Shown: piece after piece, positions 1 through 9,717 of the stretch
How positions within the stretch are numbered: position 1 is the stretch's first letter
Layout: each line of letters starts with the position of its first letter
Assembly: GCF_004342665.1 (NCBI RefSeq)
Contig: NZ_SMBY01000009.1
Location: 62,001-126,000 of the forward strand
Reading direction: 5' to 3'
DNA from: Samsonia erythrinae
GTDB lineage: Bacteria > Pseudomonadota > Gammaproteobacteria > Enterobacterales > Enterobacteriaceae
Length of the DNA: 64,000 nucleotides
The notes under the pieces: model-generated
What the model saw: the letters and a program-made list of their open reading frames with translations, nothing else
Databases searched by the model: none
Told to the model about the DNA's origin: nothing
Program-made: the position numbers and the translations under genes

Positions 1-1559
1 AGTTGCTCACCGGCAAAACGGATGGCCTGCTCTTTGTCTGACGCGTGCTGATTCAGGAACACATTGCCTTCACGCAATTGGAACAGGTCAGCCGGGGCAT
101 CCGCAGCAGCAGGAGCAGGGGCCGGCGTCGCGACGGTTTCAGGCTTTCCGGCGCCCTGTGCAGCCACCAAACGGGCCGCCAGATCGCTATACAGGCCGCT
201 ATCCAGGAAGTTGGTCAGCGAAATATGCTGTGCCTGCGGCGCATGACGCATCGCGCGTTCCGTCAGATCGCGGTGCGTAATCACCAGATCGACATCATTT
301 GGCAGGCTATTGATCGCGCTGTTGGTCACCACAACGTTGGTCAATCCGGCGTCCTGAATTTTCTTACGCAACACGCCGGCGCCCATGGCGCTGGACCCCA
401 TACCCGCATCACAGGCGACAATGATTTTCCGCACGGTGCTCATATCGCCGCTGACGCCGCCGACGTTAGCCGCCGTCCCTTTGGAGGACGCTTTCATTTC
501 CTGTACCCGGCGCGTCGCGTCGTTCAGATCGTCTCCTTTCTGCTTCGTGCTTTTCAGCAAAATTGCAGAGACAATAAAAGAAACCGCGAAAGCCGCGGCA
601 ATGGCCGCAAGGTTGGCGAAATAAGCGCCTTTCGGCGTCATGGCCAGCACCGCCAGAATAGAGCCGGGAGAGGCCGGAGAAACCAGACCACCGCCCAGAA
701 CGTTCAGCGTAAACACGCCGGTCATCCCGCCCAAAATCACCGCGATAATCAAACGCGGGTTCATCAATACGTAAGGGAAATAGATTTCGTGGATCCCGCC
801 CAGGAAATGGATGATTGCCGCACCCGGCGCCGATTCCTTCGCGTTACCGCGGCCGAAGAACATATACGCCATCAGCACGCCCATACCGGGACCGGGGTTC
901 GCTTCGATCAGGAAGAAAATCGATTTTCCGGTTTCCGTCGCCTGCTGGATGCCCAGCGGTGAGAAGATACCGTGGTTAATCGCGTTATTCAGGAACAGAA
1001 TTTTTGCTGGTTCAACAAAGATAGAGGTAAACGGCAACAGGTTATTCTGAACCATCAGGTTAACGCCGGAAGCCAGCACCTGAGAGAAAATTTCAACCAG
1101 CGGACCGATTGCCAGGAACGACAGAATAGCCAACAACATACCGATAATACCGGCGGAGAAGTTGTTGACCAGCATTTCAAAGCCGCTCTTGATCTTACCG
1201 TCAACGGCGAGGTCAAAGCGCTTGATCACCCAGCCGCCCAGCGGACCGACGATCATCGCGCCCAGGAACATCGGGATATCTGTCCCGGCGATCACGCCCA
1301 TCGTCGTAATCGCGCCCACAACACCGCCACGCTCACCAAAGACTAAACGTCCGCCGGTATAACCAATCAGCAATGGCAGTAAATAGGTGATCATGGGACT
1401 GACAAGCTTCGCCAGCGTTTCATTGGGAATCCAGCCGGTGGGAATGAACAGCGCAGTAATAATCCCCCAGGCGATAAATGCGCCAATATTCGGCATGACC
1501 ATATTGCTGAGGAAGCGACCAAAATTCTGCACTTTGATCTTAATATCTGGTGAAAGCAT
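1..1559 (-). CDS. mtlA: PTS mannitol-specific EIICBA component, 3' end cut by window edge
   Basis: Inner-membrane phosphotransferase permease that imports D-mannitol and releases mannitol-1-phosphate in the cytoplasm. The reading frame starts at ATG 1559 (MLSPDIKIKVQNFGRFLSNM) and stays open to the left edge, giving 519 of about 637 residues. The hydrophobic IIC domain comes first. The IIB domain carries the phospho-cysteine motif ACDAGMGSSAMGAG with Cys383 (codon 411-413), matching Cys384 of E. coli. The last codons in the window (FLNQHASDKEQAIRFAGEQ) belong to the IIA domain, whose phospho-histidine lies outside the window. There are no in-frame stops, so truncation is due only to the window. 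mtlD and mtlR would be expected beyond position 1. Several plus-strand open frames here are shadows. Confidence 0.97.
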   Translation of the reverse strand, partial: MLSPDIKIKVQNFGRFLSNMVMPNIGAFIAWGIITALFIPTGWIPNETLAKLVSPMITYLLPLLIGYTGGRLVFGERGGVVGAITTMGVIAGTDIPMFLGAMIVGPLGGWVIKRFDLAVDGKIKSGFEMLVNNFSAGIIGMLLAILSFLAIGPLVEIFSQVLASGVNLMVQNNLLPFTSIFVEPAKILFLNNAINHGIFSPLGIQQATETGKSIFFLIEANPGPGMGVLMAYMFFGRGNAKESAPGAAIIHFLGGIHEIYFPYVLMNPRLIIAVILGGMTGVFTLNVLGGGLVSPASPGSILAVLAMTPKGAYFANLAAIAAAFAVSFIVSAILLKSTKQKGDDLNDATRRVQEMKASSKGTAANVGGVSGDMSTVRKIIVACDAGMGSSAMGAGVLRKKIQDAGLTNVVVTNSAINSLPNDVDLVITHRDLTERAMRHAPQAQHISLTNFLDSGLYSDLAARLVAAQGAGKPETVATPAPAPAAADAPADLFQLREGNVFLNQHASDKEQAIRFAGEQ

Positions 1560-1816
1560 AAAAACGCACCCCTATTGAAACGCGCTGACAATAAGAGCGC
1601 GTGGTAATTATTGTGAGACGGCGTGACAATTCATAATAGAAACAGTCATGTCAGGATCGATGATGACCAGCAAACCGCGCTGACCAACCGTCAGGGTTAT
1701 GACCGGAACATCAGCGGTGGCGCATGTAACGATCGCCACTAAACCTTTCCGTCAATATCACTGCATGCAGCGCGGACTCTAACACGCTGTTTTCATACCG
1801 CAACTCCACGGAAAAA

Positions 1817-1832
1817 TGCGACAAAAATCACA
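1817..1832 (-). promoter_or_regulatory. CRP site 1 (proximal) of mtlA
   Basis: TGCGA-N6-TCACA, one mismatch in the left half of the TGTGA-N6-TCACA consensus. It is the closest of four sites to the mtlA start and about 40 bases from a candidate start point downstream of the TATGAA box. Confidence 0.65.
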
Positions 1833-1860
1833 CAATAACCCTACATCAACAAGACAAATA

Positions 1861-1876
1861 GGTGATTTAATTCACA
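1861..1876 (-). promoter_or_regulatory. CRP site 2 of mtlA
   Basis: GGTGA-N6-TCACA, one mismatch in the CRP consensus. It lies 44 bases from site 1, roughly four helical turns, so it would sit on the same DNA face. Confidence 0.6.
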
Positions 1877-1933
1877 AAAAATGGTTTAAAATGAAAAAAC
1901 AAACCAATTTTCAGGCGAGCAACGCAAAATTCT

Positions 1934-1949
1934 TGTGATACATATCACA
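1934..1949 (-). promoter_or_regulatory. CRP site 3 of mtlA
   Basis: TGTGATACATATCACA, a perfect TGTGA-N6-TCACA palindrome. Confidence 0.8.
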
Positions 1950-1977
1950 TTTCATTAATCACACTTTGTTTTATATG

Positions 1978-1993
1978 TGTGACGAAAGTCACA
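1978..1993 (-). promoter_or_regulatory. CRP site 4 (distal) of mtlA
   Basis: TGTGACGAAAGTCACA, a perfect TGTGA-N6-TCACA palindrome, 44 bases from site 3. Multiple CRP sites are known for the E. coli mtl promoter, which fits catabolite control of mannitol uptake. Confidence 0.8.
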
Positions 1994-2069
1994 ATTTATT
2001 TTCCTTTCTCACCGTTTGCCTCGAATGACACTGCTCAATTTCCTGTTTATCGAGGCGTGAATTGCAGGT

Positions 2070-2786
2070 TTAGGGATACCCCACGCCATTGACGCCTCTG
2101 AGCGCATTCATCAGATTTTGCTGCTGAACCGGCAGCGCAGCCACCATATTGTTATATTGCTGTACCTGCTGTGGCGTACGGAATTGCACCGACGCACCGT
2201 TAAATATGACCTGATCTCCCTGAGCATGCAGGAAATCCCCGACCTGAATCAGGTTTTGCGCAAATGACGTAGCATTGGGAATTGCCGGTAACAGCGCGTT
2301 AGTCGGTTGGATTACCGTGCGTGCGTATAACCGTTCATAAGGGACTTGCACCTCTTCCGGTTGTTTTAACTTGCGGTGGGCATTATCAGCCTGCGCTTTC
2401 GCCGTCTGAACATGCTGCGCCAACAGGCTCAGGGTTCCGAGTGATTGCCTCAGTGCTTCACGCTGCCCCAGATAATCTTCAGGCACGCGAATCCGGGATA
2501 TTTGCCCCAGCATCGGCGTCAGGCTGCCTGATACCGCCTGATTAAACTGCTGAGAAAATGTCGTCAGAATTGCGTAATCGTTAGCAAAATGACCAAAATT
2601 CTTCTTCTGTTCTTCCGTCAACGCCGGTAGTTGCCCATCCTGCTGCGATTGCGCGCTTTGCAGGAACGCAACAAATGCCTTACGTTGCTCAGCCTCACTG
2701 TCGCCACAGGCTGCAAGCTGCAATGCCGCCAGAATCATCAGAACTGGCCACAGCCAGCGTGAACGATACGTCATCAACCTTCTCAT
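2070..2786 (-). CDS. yiaF: DUF3053 family lipoprotein (YiaF-like)
   Basis: 238-residue predicted lipoprotein of unknown function, about the length of E. coli YiaF. The N-terminus has basic residues, a hydrophobic stretch (WLWPVLMILAALQLAAC) and a lipobox LAAC, so the mature protein should begin with a lipid-modified Cys around residue 27. The rest is mainly helical and Gln-rich, with motifs typical of this family (RKAFVAFLQ, FANDYAIL). An internal Met at residue 5 is an alternative start, but the ATG at 2786 has an AGGGG ribosome site. It stands alone, on the same strand as glyQS but behind the glyS terminator. Confidence 0.85.
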   Translation of the reverse strand: MRRLMTYRSRWLWPVLMILAALQLAACGDSEAEQRKAFVAFLQSAQSQQDGQLPALTEEQKKNFGHFANDYAILTTFSQQFNQAVSGSLTPMLGQISRIRVPEDYLGQREALRQSLGTLSLLAQHVQTAKAQADNAHRKLKQPEEVQVPYERLYARTVIQPTNALLPAIPNATSFAQNLIQVGDFLHAQGDQVIFNGASVQFRTPQQVQQYNNMVAALPVQQQNLMNALRGVNGVGYP

Positions 2787-3080
2787 TCCCTACCCCTGTT
2801 ATACTCACGGCCTCACCAGCGGCGCCTTACACGGATAAACGCAGGCTGGCGATGGATTCCATAACAAAATTTTCTACGCCATAAGCATAGTCGATGAAGG
2901 CTGGCTGTGCAGAAAAAGGCCATATTTGACAACAGGTTTTGCAGGGGATCGCCATTGCGCCATGTACACGCGTTTTTGGCAGACTTCATACGCGCAGCGC
3001 GAGTAGAACGCGTAGCCGAAGGCCACAGGCGTGCGTCGGGCCATGACCCAACGTCACCGCCGATAGACGTCGCTTCATAT
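2787..3080. other. intergenic region upstream of yiaF-like gene
   Basis: Gene-free stretch between the yiaF start and the glyS terminator. It should carry the yiaF promoter. A TATAAC hexamer at 2798-2803 (minus strand) is visible but very close to the start codon, so I do not call it. Plus-strand frames here lack ribosome sites and family features. No repeat or RNA was recognised. Confidence 0.5.
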
Positions 3081-3122
3081 GAAAAGAAACGCCCCCGAAC
3101 AGGGGAACCCTGCCGGGGGCGG
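3081..3122 (-). terminator. glyQS terminator
   Basis: On the minus strand, stem GCCCCCG (3091-3097 paired with 3114-3120) with additional inner pairs, followed by a T-rich tract (3081-3090). It lies about 25 bases after the glyS stop. Confidence 0.85.
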
Positions 3123-3145
3123 AGATAACAATTATGCCCTTGCCG

Positions 3146-5215
3146 TTATTGCAGAACGGAAATATCCGCAACCTGCAAGAACAGCTCACGCAGTTGGCTC
3201 AGCAGCGTCAGACGGTTCACTCGCACCTGCTCATCTTCCGCCATCACCATCACCTGATCGAAGAACGCATCAACCGGCTCGCGCAGTGAGGCCAGCTCAA
3301 CCAGCGCTTCCTGATAGCGACCTTCGGCAAACAGCGGCGTCAGCTTGTCACGCAGCACGACAAGGTGTGTCGCCAGCGTAATTTCCGCCGCATCTTTCAA
3401 TACGGCAGCGTCGACGCTCTCGTTCAGCGTATCATTGGATTTCGCCAGAATGTTGGAAACGCGCTTGTTTGCCGCCGCCAGTGCCGACGCCGCGTCCAGC
3501 GAACGGAAATGACTCACCGCCTTCACCCGGGCATCGAAATCTGCCGGACGCGTCGGACGACGCGCCAAGACCGCCTGAATGGTATCCACACTATGGCCTT
3601 CTTCCTGATACCAGGCGCGGAAGCGACCAAGCATAAACTCAATCACGTCATCCACAACATTGGCGTTAGTCAGCTTAGTGCCATACAAACGCACGGCCTC
3701 GCTGGTCAGCGTCTGCAAATCCAGCGGCAGGCGTTTTTCAACGATAATACGCAGCACGCCGAGCGCGGCGCGGCGCAATGCAAACGGGTCTTTGTCGCCT
3801 TTCGGATGTTGACCGATACCGAAAATCCCTGCCAGCGTATCCATCTTGTCGGCAATCGCCAGCGCGCAAGCCACCGCAGAAGACGGCAATTCGTCACCCG
3901 CAAAGCGCGGCTGATACTGCTCATTCAGTGCAACGGCGACATCTTCCGCTTCGCCGTCGTGACGCGCATAGTGCATCCCCATCACGCCCTGCGTGTCGGT
4001 GAACTCGAACACCATGTTGGTCATCAGGTCGCATTTGGACAACAGACCGGCACGCGTCGCGTGATTCACATCCGCGCCAATCTGACTGGCAACCCAGCCG
4101 GCCAGCGCCTGAATACGGTCGGTTTTATCACGCAGCGTCCCCAACTGCTGCTGGAACAGAACGGTTTCCAGACGCGGCAGGTGATCTTCCAGACGTTTCT
4201 TGCGGTCGGTATTGAAGAAAAATTCGGCGTCAGCCAGACGCGGACGCACCACTTTTTCGTTACCGGAAATAATCTGCTGTGGATCCTTGGATTCGATATT
4301 GGCAACAAAGATGAAGTTCGGCAGCAAATTGCCGCTGTTGTCGTAAACCGGGAAATACTTCTGGTCACCTTTCATGGTGTAAACCAGCGCTTCGGACGGC
4401 ACCGCAAGGAATTTTTCTTCAAACTTTGCGGTCAGCACGACCGGCCATTCCACCAGCGAGGTGACTTCCTCCAGCAGGCTGTCGCTCAGATCGGCCTTGC
4501 CGCCAATCTGGCGCGCGGCGCTTTCCGCATCGGCTTTGATCTTGGCTTTACGCGCCTCATAGTCGGCGACGACTTTACCGCGTTCCAGCAGAATATGCGG
4601 ATACTGGTCAGCGTTATCGATCGTGAATTCAGCCTCGCCCATAAAACGGTGACCGCGGATCGTGCGCGCGGAATTGATGCCCAATACCTGACCGGGGATC
4701 AGTTCCTCACCCAGCAGCAAGGTGACGGTATGCACCGGACGGACGAACTGGGTTTCTTTATCGCTCCAGCGCATCAGTTTTGGGATCGGCAGCTTTGATA
4801 ATGCGGTGCTTACCATACCCGCCAGCAGCGCCTGCGCCTGTTCGCCTTTGACGTGAGCACGGTACAGTAGCCACTCGCCTTTGTCCGTCGTCAAACGCTC
4901 GGCCTGTTCAACGGTAATGCCGCAGCCACGCGCCCAGCCTTCTGCCGCTTTGGTCGGCTTGCCGTCGGCATCAAACGCCTGAGCAATCGCCGGGCCGCGT
5001 TTTTCCACTTCACGATCGGGCTGGGAAGCGCTTAACCTTGCCACTTTCAGCGCCAGACGACGCGGCGCGGCAAACCAGCTCACCTCACCGTGCGCCAGAT
5101 TGGCGGCATCCAATTCCGCCGTGAAATTGGCGGCAAAGGATTCTGCCAGATTACGGAGAGCCTTCGGCGGCAGCTCTTCCGTGCCGATTTCCACCAGAAA
5201 AGTCTTGTCAGTCAT
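3146..5215 (-). CDS. glyS: glycine--tRNA ligase beta subunit
   Basis: Beta subunit of the alpha2-beta2 glycyl-tRNA synthetase. It provides tRNA recognition and is required with GlyQ to charge tRNA-Gly. The 689-residue length equals that of E. coli GlyS. The N-terminus ([20 protein letters not shown]) is the canonical family opening, and the HD-like segment and the C-terminal anticodon-binding (DALR-like) region are present to the expected end. The gene starts 9 bases after the glyQ stop, consistent with a two-gene operon giving balanced subunit synthesis, and ends just before a strong terminator. Confidence 0.98.
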   Translation of the reverse strand: MTDKTFLVEIGTEELPPKALRNLAESFAANFTAELDAANLAHGEVSWFAAPRRLALKVARLSASQPDREVEKRGPAIAQAFDADGKPTKAAEGWARGCGITVEQAERLTTDKGEWLLYRAHVKGEQAQALLAGMVSTALSKLPIPKLMRWSDKETQFVRPVHTVTLLLGEELIPGQVLGINSARTIRGHRFMGEAEFTIDNADQYPHILLERGKVVADYEARKAKIKADAESAARQIGGKADLSDSLLEEVTSLVEWPVVLTAKFEEKFLAVPSEALVYTMKGDQKYFPVYDNSGNLLPNFIFVANIESKDPQQIISGNEKVVRPRLADAEFFFNTDRKKRLEDHLPRLETVLFQQQLGTLRDKTDRIQALAGWVASQIGADVNHATRAGLLSKCDLMTNMVFEFTDTQGVMGMHYARHDGEAEDVAVALNEQYQPRFAGDELPSSAVACALAIADKMDTLAGIFGIGQHPKGDKDPFALRRAALGVLRIIVEKRLPLDLQTLTSEAVRLYGTKLTNANVVDDVIEFMLGRFRAWYQEEGHSVDTIQAVLARRPTRPADFDARVKAVSHFRSLDAASALAAANKRVSNILAKSNDTLNESVDAAVLKDAAEITLATHLVVLRDKLTPLFAEGRYQEALVELASLREPVDAFFDQVMVMAEDEQVRVNRLTLLSQLRELFLQVADISVLQ

Positions 5216-5224
5216 GGCTGCCTC

Positions 5225-6139
5225 TTAGCTCTCTTTCTTATTACACATCGGGAAGCCCAGCGCCTCACGCGAGGCATAATAGGCTTCCGCAACCGCTTTG
5301 GTCAGGGTACGGATACGCAGAATGTAACGCTGGCGCTCGGTCACCGAGATCGCTTTACGCGCATCCAACAGGTTAAAGCTATGCGCCGCTTTCAGAATGC
5401 GTTCATAAGCGGGCAAAGGCAGCGGTTTTTCCAGCGCCAGCAGGTGCTGCGCCTCTTTCTCATATTGCTCGAAACAGCTGAACAGGAAGTCGACGTCAGC
5501 ATACTCAAAGTTATAGGTCGACTGTTCGACTTCGTTTTGATGGAACACATCGCCATAGGTGGTTTTACCCAGCGGGCCATCGCTCCAGACCAGATCGTAC
5601 ACGCTGTCGACGCCCTGAATATACATCGCCAGACGTTCCAGACCGTAAGTGATCTCTCCCGTGACAGGCTTACACTCCAGACCGCCCACCTGCTGGAAGT
5701 AGGTAAACTGCGTGACTTCCATACCGTTTAACCAGACTTCCCAACCCAGCCCCCAGGCGCCCAGCGTCGGGTTTTCCCAGTTATCTTCGACGAAGCGGAT
5801 ATCGTGAATGGTCGGGTCCATGCCCAGCGCTTTCAGCGAGCCGAGATACAGCTCCTGAATATTGTCCGGTGATGGCTTAATGACGACCTGAAACTGATAG
5901 TAGTGCTGTAAGCGGTTAGGGTTTTCGCCGTAGCGCCCATCCGTCGGACGTCGGGACGGCTGCACATAGGCGGTGGCCATCGGTTCTGGCCCCAGCGCCC
6001 GCAGGCAGGTCATCGGGTGTGAAGTGCCTGCGCCGACTTCCATGTCCAATGGTTGAACAATGGTGCAGCCCTGACGCGCCCAATAATCCTGTAATGTCAG
6101 GATCAGGCCCTGGAAGGTCTTGGTATCAAACTTTTGCAT
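5225..6139 (-). CDS. glyQ: glycine--tRNA ligase alpha subunit
   Basis: Alpha subunit of glycyl-tRNA synthetase, carrying the class II catalytic core. The frame is open to 6256, but the family N-terminus [20 protein letters not shown] begins at ATG 6139, giving 304 residues (E. coli 303). The preceding 39 codons are the leader. Class II motifs are visible (GAGTSHPMT near residue 52; [36 protein letters not shown]). It is the first gene of the glyQS pair. Confidence 0.98.
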   Translation of the reverse strand: MQKFDTKTFQGLILTLQDYWARQGCTIVQPLDMEVGAGTSHPMTCLRALGPEPMATAYVQPSRRPTDGRYGENPNRLQHYYQFQVVIKPSPDNIQELYLGSLKALGMDPTIHDIRFVEDNWENPTLGAWGLGWEVWLNGMEVTQFTYFQQVGGLECKPVTGEITYGLERLAMYIQGVDSVYDLVWSDGPLGKTTYGDVFHQNEVEQSTYNFEYADVDFLFSCFEQYEKEAQHLLALEKPLPLPAYERILKAAHSFNLLDARKAISVTERQRYILRIRTLTKAVAEAYYASREALGFPMCNKKES

Positions 6140-6183
6140 GTTGAATTCGCGCACGATACAAGTGGATTTATAAGGAATGCGCC

Positions 6184-6189
6184 AGTATA
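6184..6189 (-). promoter_or_regulatory. glyQ promoter -10 box
   Basis: TATACT on the minus strand, which would start transcription near 6177 and leave a leader of about 38 bases. The -35 region is poor. The position supports ATG 6139, rather than the upstream in-frame ATG, as the glyQ start. Confidence 0.55.
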
Positions 6190-6265
6190 CCCTCTGACCG
6201 CAAGATATACAGCCAGAATGCGGCAACAAGTGCAAATCCCCATCATCATCTTTCAAATTTCAAAA

Positions 6266-7072
6266 TCAGCCTGAAAAAACGGTCTGCAACATCTTCAGAC
6301 TCAGCAGCAACAGCAGCGCAGCAAAGGCTTTTTTCAGCGTGGCGACCGGCAGGCGATGTGCCAGACGCGCGCCGACAGGCGCGGTAAAAAAGCTGACGAT
6401 GGAAATCAGGAGCACGGCGGGCAGAGAAACATATCCCACGCTGTAGTCAGGCAACCCCGCCGCCGACCAGCCGTTGATCATGTAGCCCAGCGCACCGGAA
6501 AGGGCAATCGGTAATCCCACCGCCGCCGACGTACCAATCGCCTGCTGGATGCGAACGTTACACCACGTCAGAAACGGCACGGTGAGCGACCCGCCGCCGA
6601 TGGCCACCAGCGCCGAAATGCCGCCGATCACCAGTCCCGCCAGCGAAACGCCCGCCGTACCGGGCAAGTGACGCTGCGGTTTCGGTTTGATATTCAGCAC
6701 CATTTGCAGCGAAACGTAGGCCATAAAGCAAGAAAAAAAGATTGCCAGCGCTCGCGTCGGCAACAGCGTCGCCAGCCAGGTGGCCGCGAATGTCCCGATC
6801 AGAATGGCGGGCGTAATTCTCACCACGACGGGCCAGAGCACCGCCTGATGTTGATGGTGAGTTCGCAGGCTGGAAATCGCCGTGATGACGATGGCCGCCA
6901 TTGATGTCCCCAACGCCAGATGCACCAGATGCGCGTTATCTACGCCCTGCGCGGCAAACAGCGCCGTCAACACCGGCACCATAATTCCCCCGCCGCCAAT
7001 CCCCAATAACCCCGCCATAAAGCCTACCACGGCACCCAGTGCCAGATAGGCTGCAATCCACTCTGCTGCCAT
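6266..7072 (-). CDS. TauE/SafE family anion permease
   Basis: Multi-pass inner-membrane protein of the TauE/SafE (DUF81) family, whose members move sulfite, sulfoacetate or other sulfur-containing or organic anions. The start is set at ATG 7072 (MAAEWIAAYLALGAVVGFMAG) because AAGGGG lies 8 bases upstream; this gives 268 residues. The glycine-rich repeat hallmark appears twice (GLLGIGGGGIMVPVL near residue 21 and ISALVAIGGGSLTVPFL in the second half), matching the internally duplicated 4+4 helix architecture. It is monocistronic, divergent from tag. The substrate cannot be read from the sequence. Confidence 0.85.
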   Translation of the reverse strand: MAAEWIAAYLALGAVVGFMAGLLGIGGGGIMVPVLTALFAAQGVDNAHLVHLALGTSMAAIVITAISSLRTHHQHQAVLWPVVVRITPAILIGTFAATWLATLLPTRALAIFFSCFMAYVSLQMVLNIKPKPQRHLPGTAGVSLAGLVIGGISALVAIGGGSLTVPFLTWCNVRIQQAIGTSAAVGLPIALSGALGYMINGWSAAGLPDYSVGYVSLPAVLLISIVSFFTAPVGARLAHRLPVATLKKAFAALLLLLSLKMLQTVFSG

Positions 7073-7280
7073 TCCCTGTACCCCTTGTTCATTATTTTTG
7101 ATCGTGGACAGCCAAGGCTGCCGGCAAAACATTATTCACAATTCCACGACGATTTTCCGCCCCATCCGCAAACAACCGTTCATATCTGAGAGCTCGCCCG
7201 CAAAACACTGGTTGCCTATACAGCACTATGAATGCGATTATCGCATTACCTTGTCATTCCCCTGAATTGAGGAGAAAGGA

Positions 7281-7844
7281 ATGCGACGCTGCGGCTGGGT
7301 TACACAAGACACCTTATATCAGGATTACCACGATAACGAGTGGGGAAAACCCTGTACCGATAGCCAGAAGCTGTTTGAGTTACTGTGTCTGGAGGGCCAA
7401 CAGGCCGGTCTTTCCTGGATCACCGTTCTGAAAAAACGCGAGCACTATCGTCGTTGCTTCCATCAGTTCAATCCTGTGCAAGTGGCGCAAATGACTCAGG
7501 ATGACGTAGAGCGGCTGATGCAGGATAGCGGCATTATCCGCCATCGCGGGAAAATCGAGGCGATTATCGCCAATGCCAAAGCGTGGGTGGCGATGGAAAA
7601 TCAGGGAGAGCCCTTCTCGCATTTCATCTGGTCTTTTGTCGGACACCAGCCGCTTCTCAATCATCCCGCCTCGCTCGCAGAGGTTCCAGCCAAAACGGAC
7701 ATTTCGGATGCCATGGCAAAAGCGCTGAAAAAACGCGGCTTCAAATTTATCGGTTCAACCATCTGTTATGCCTTCATGCAGGCGGGCGGACTGGTCAACG
7801 ACCACGTCACCGACTGCTTTTGCCATCAGGAAAGCATGCCATGA
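7281..7844 (+). CDS. tag: DNA-3-methyladenine glycosylase I
   Basis: Base-excision repair enzyme that removes 3-methyladenine from alkylated DNA. At 187 residues it matches E. coli Tag in length. All landmark residues are in register: the zinc ligands Cys4, His17, His175 and Cys179, and Glu38 in the base-recognition pocket (LCLEGQQAGLSWITVLKKR). The ribosome site GAGGAGAAAGGA precedes the ATG. Its stop overlaps the start of the next gene (ATGA), so the two are translationally coupled, as in the E. coli tag-yiaC pair. Confidence 0.98.
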   Translation: MRRCGWVTQDTLYQDYHDNEWGKPCTDSQKLFELLCLEGQQAGLSWITVLKKREHYRRCFHQFNPVQVAQMTQDDVERLMQDSGIIRHRGKIEAIIANAKAWVAMENQGEPFSHFIWSFVGHQPLLNHPASLAEVPAKTDISDAMAKALKKRGFKFIGSTICYAFMQAGGLVNDHVTDCFCHQESMP

Positions 7845-8284
7845 TCCGCCCTTATCGCAGCCGCGATCTTGCGCCGCTGATGCACCTCTGGCTAAAGAGC
7901 ACCATTCTGGCGCATCCCTTTATTCGTGAAGATTACTGGCGGGAAAGTGAAGCGGAGGTGCGTGATGTCTATATCCCCCGGTCGCAAACCTGGGTTTATG
8001 AAGAACAAAAACGCCTTATCGGCTTTATCAGCGTGCTGGAAAAACGCTTTATCGGCGCGCTGTTTGTGGAGCAAGCCTATTATGGAAAGCAGATTGGCAA
8101 AGCGCTGATCCAGCATGTTCAGGTGCAGTTCCCCTTACTCAGTCTGGAAGTGTATCAGCAGAATACACGCGCCTGCCGGTTCTACCATAAGCAGGGTTTT
8201 GTCGCCGTAGAGGAAAATCTCAATCAGGATACTCAGGCTACGACTTTGATCATGCAGTGGGCCGCACCCGGATGTACGTTTTAA
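7841..8284 (+). CDS. yiaC: GNAT family N-acetyltransferase YiaC
   Basis: 147-residue GNAT acetyltransferase. E. coli YiaC has been reported to act as a protein lysine acetyltransferase. The ATG at 7841 overlaps the tag stop as ATGA, so the longer upstream open frame (from 7583) is only a shadow of tag. The family opening MIRPYRSRDLAPLMHLWL, the acetyl-CoA loop around YYGKQIGKALIQH and the C-terminal TRACRFYHKQGFV motif are visible. Biological targets in this organism are unknown. Confidence 0.92.
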   Translation: MIRPYRSRDLAPLMHLWLKSTILAHPFIREDYWRESEAEVRDVYIPRSQTWVYEEQKRLIGFISVLEKRFIGALFVEQAYYGKQIGKALIQHVQVQFPLLSLEVYQQNTRACRFYHKQGFVAVEENLNQDTQATTLIMQWAAPGCTF

Positions 8285-8451
8285 GCGCGGTTCCGAGCCA
8301 TCGCTCATCACAGCCATCGTGCAAATACCCCATTAATCACCATTAACCTTGTGCAAATGCGGGGACGGTATCGCTTGCGGTCTCCCGCCGCCTACGCGAT
8401 GATTCGATAAGCGATTTCGACATTCATTCCCTCAACTTGCTGGAGTTTGTG

Positions 8452-9414
8452 ATGAAACCTAGCGTGATCTTATACAAAAAAATCCCTGACGACTTACGCG
8501 CTCGTTTAGACCGACACTTTGTCGTTACTGAACTTGATGACTTTCCTTCTGTTGACCATCCGGCTCTGGCAACGGCTGAGGGCATTTTGGGTTCCGGTGG
8601 TAAAGTCGATAAAGACTTCCTGCAACACGCACCGCGTTTGCGTGCGGCTTCCACCATTTCTGTTGGTTACGACAACTTTGACGTTAACGCATTGAACGAA
8701 AGGAAAGTGCTCCTGATGCACACCCCCACCGTGCTGACGGAAACCGTGGCGGATACGGTTCTGGCACTGATGCTGGCCAGCGCGCGTCGGGTTGTGGAAG
8801 TCGCCGAACGCGTTAAAGCAGGCGAATGGAAAGGTGGCGTTGACAGCGATTGGTTTGGTACAGACGTTCACCACAAAACCATCGGCATTCTGGGGATGGG
8901 TCGCATCGGTCTGGCCGTCGCACAACGCGCGCACTTTGGTTTCAGCATGCCGGTTCTGTATAACGCGCGCCGCCAGCACGCCGAAGCGGAAGAGCGCTTT
9001 AATGCCCGCTATTGCGATCTCGATACGCTATTGGCCGAGTCTGATTTCCTCTGCATCACCCTGCCGCTCACGGCGGAAACCCATCGTCTGATCGGGCGCG
9101 AACAGCTGGCAAAAATGAAATCCAGCGCCATTTTGATCAATATCGGTCGTGGCGCCGTCGTGGATGAAGACGCGCTGACGGAAGCATTAGTAAAAGGGAC
9201 GATACAGGGCGCAGGTCTGGATGTGTTTGTCAAAGAGCCGTTACCCGTCGATTCCCCGCTGCTGGATTTACCCAACGTGGTGGCGCTGCCTCATATTGGT
9301 TCCGCCACGCACGAAACCCGTTACGGCATGGCCGCCTGCGCGGTCGACAACCTGGTCGCCGCCCTGAGTGGTCAGGTCAAAGAAAACTGCGTGAATCCGC
9401 AGGTTTTGCAATAG
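8452..9414 (+). CDS. ghrB: glyoxylate/hydroxypyruvate reductase B (2-ketogluconate reductase type)
   Basis: Cytoplasmic NAD(P)H-dependent D-2-hydroxyacid dehydrogenase that reduces glyoxylate, hydroxypyruvate and 2-keto-D-gluconate. The start is ATG 8452 ([10 protein letters not shown]): a GGAG ribosome site lies 6 bases upstream and the protein then has 320 residues, close to E. coli GhrB. The dinucleotide-binding motif GMGRIG is at 148-153. The catalytic Arg233 ([10 protein letters not shown]), Glu262 and His281 ([12 protein letters not shown]) are all present. Single-gene unit. Confidence 0.96.
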   Translation: MKPSVILYKKIPDDLRARLDRHFVVTELDDFPSVDHPALATAEGILGSGGKVDKDFLQHAPRLRAASTISVGYDNFDVNALNERKVLLMHTPTVLTETVADTVLALMLASARRVVEVAERVKAGEWKGGVDSDWFGTDVHHKTIGILGMGRIGLAVAQRAHFGFSMPVLYNARRQHAEAEERFNARYCDLDTLLAESDFLCITLPLTAETHRLIGREQLAKMKSSAILINIGRGAVVDEDALTEALVKGTIQGAGLDVFVKEPLPVDSPLLDLPNVVALPHIGSATHETRYGMAACAVDNLVAALSGQVKENCVNPQVLQ

Positions 9415-9717
9415 TCCTCAGGCAACCTTAGCGCTGCGATGATGCTTTCGCAGCGCTGCCCCCGTTTACGCGATAAACACGCCATCACACGCAAAACGTG
9501 GCGATTTCCCGCAAAAAACCGCGCTTTTCCCACCTGAAAACTGGATAACCAATGCCGGTTTTGTTCTTTGCTGTTTCCCACCGCCTATGGAAGTATCGGC
9601 GGTAACGAACGGTAACGTCCCCTCGCTGTATTCCCCGTTTCAGGACGTAATCGATACGCCGATTCACCTGACAAAACAGAATATTCATAAAAACCATTAC
9701 CTGTAGGAACAACCATC
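9415..9717. other. ghrB 3' hairpin and leader of the transport operon
   Basis: 303 bases without a gene. A perfect 10-base inverted repeat (AGCGCTGCGA 9430-9439 with 9448-9457) follows ghrB. It lacks a clear T tract, so it is a possible terminator or mRNA-stabilising hairpin. The rest should hold the promoter of the operon beginning at 9718, but no convincing -35/-10 pair or operator was identified. Confidence 0.5.

Larger units (their letters stand above)
1560..2069 (-). promoter_or_regulatory. long mtlA upstream region
   Basis: A 510-base gene-free stretch between mtlA and the 3' end of the DUF3053 gene. It becomes AT-rich from about 1800 on and contains four CRP-type palindromes, listed separately. 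On the minus strand a possible -10 (TATGAA, about 1792-1797) lies at the right distance for CRP to act from the proximal site at 1817-1832; this promoter placement is inference. No ORF with a plausible start was seen. Confidence 0.7.

Noticed and set aside
45-962. Long plus-strand open frame (305 codons) at the left edge
   Set aside because: It is antisense to mtlA, whose protein sequence is clearly conserved in the opposite strand; the translated product is low-complexity and Arg/His-rich.
1612-1628. Fifth CRP-like site near the mtlA start
   Set aside because: The right half does not match at the required six-base spacing.
2798-2803. TATAAC as the yiaF promoter -10
   Set aside because: It would start transcription only a few bases before the start codon.
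3365-4798. 477-codon plus-strand open frame
   Set aside because: Antisense shadow of glyS; no ribosome site or recognisable domain.
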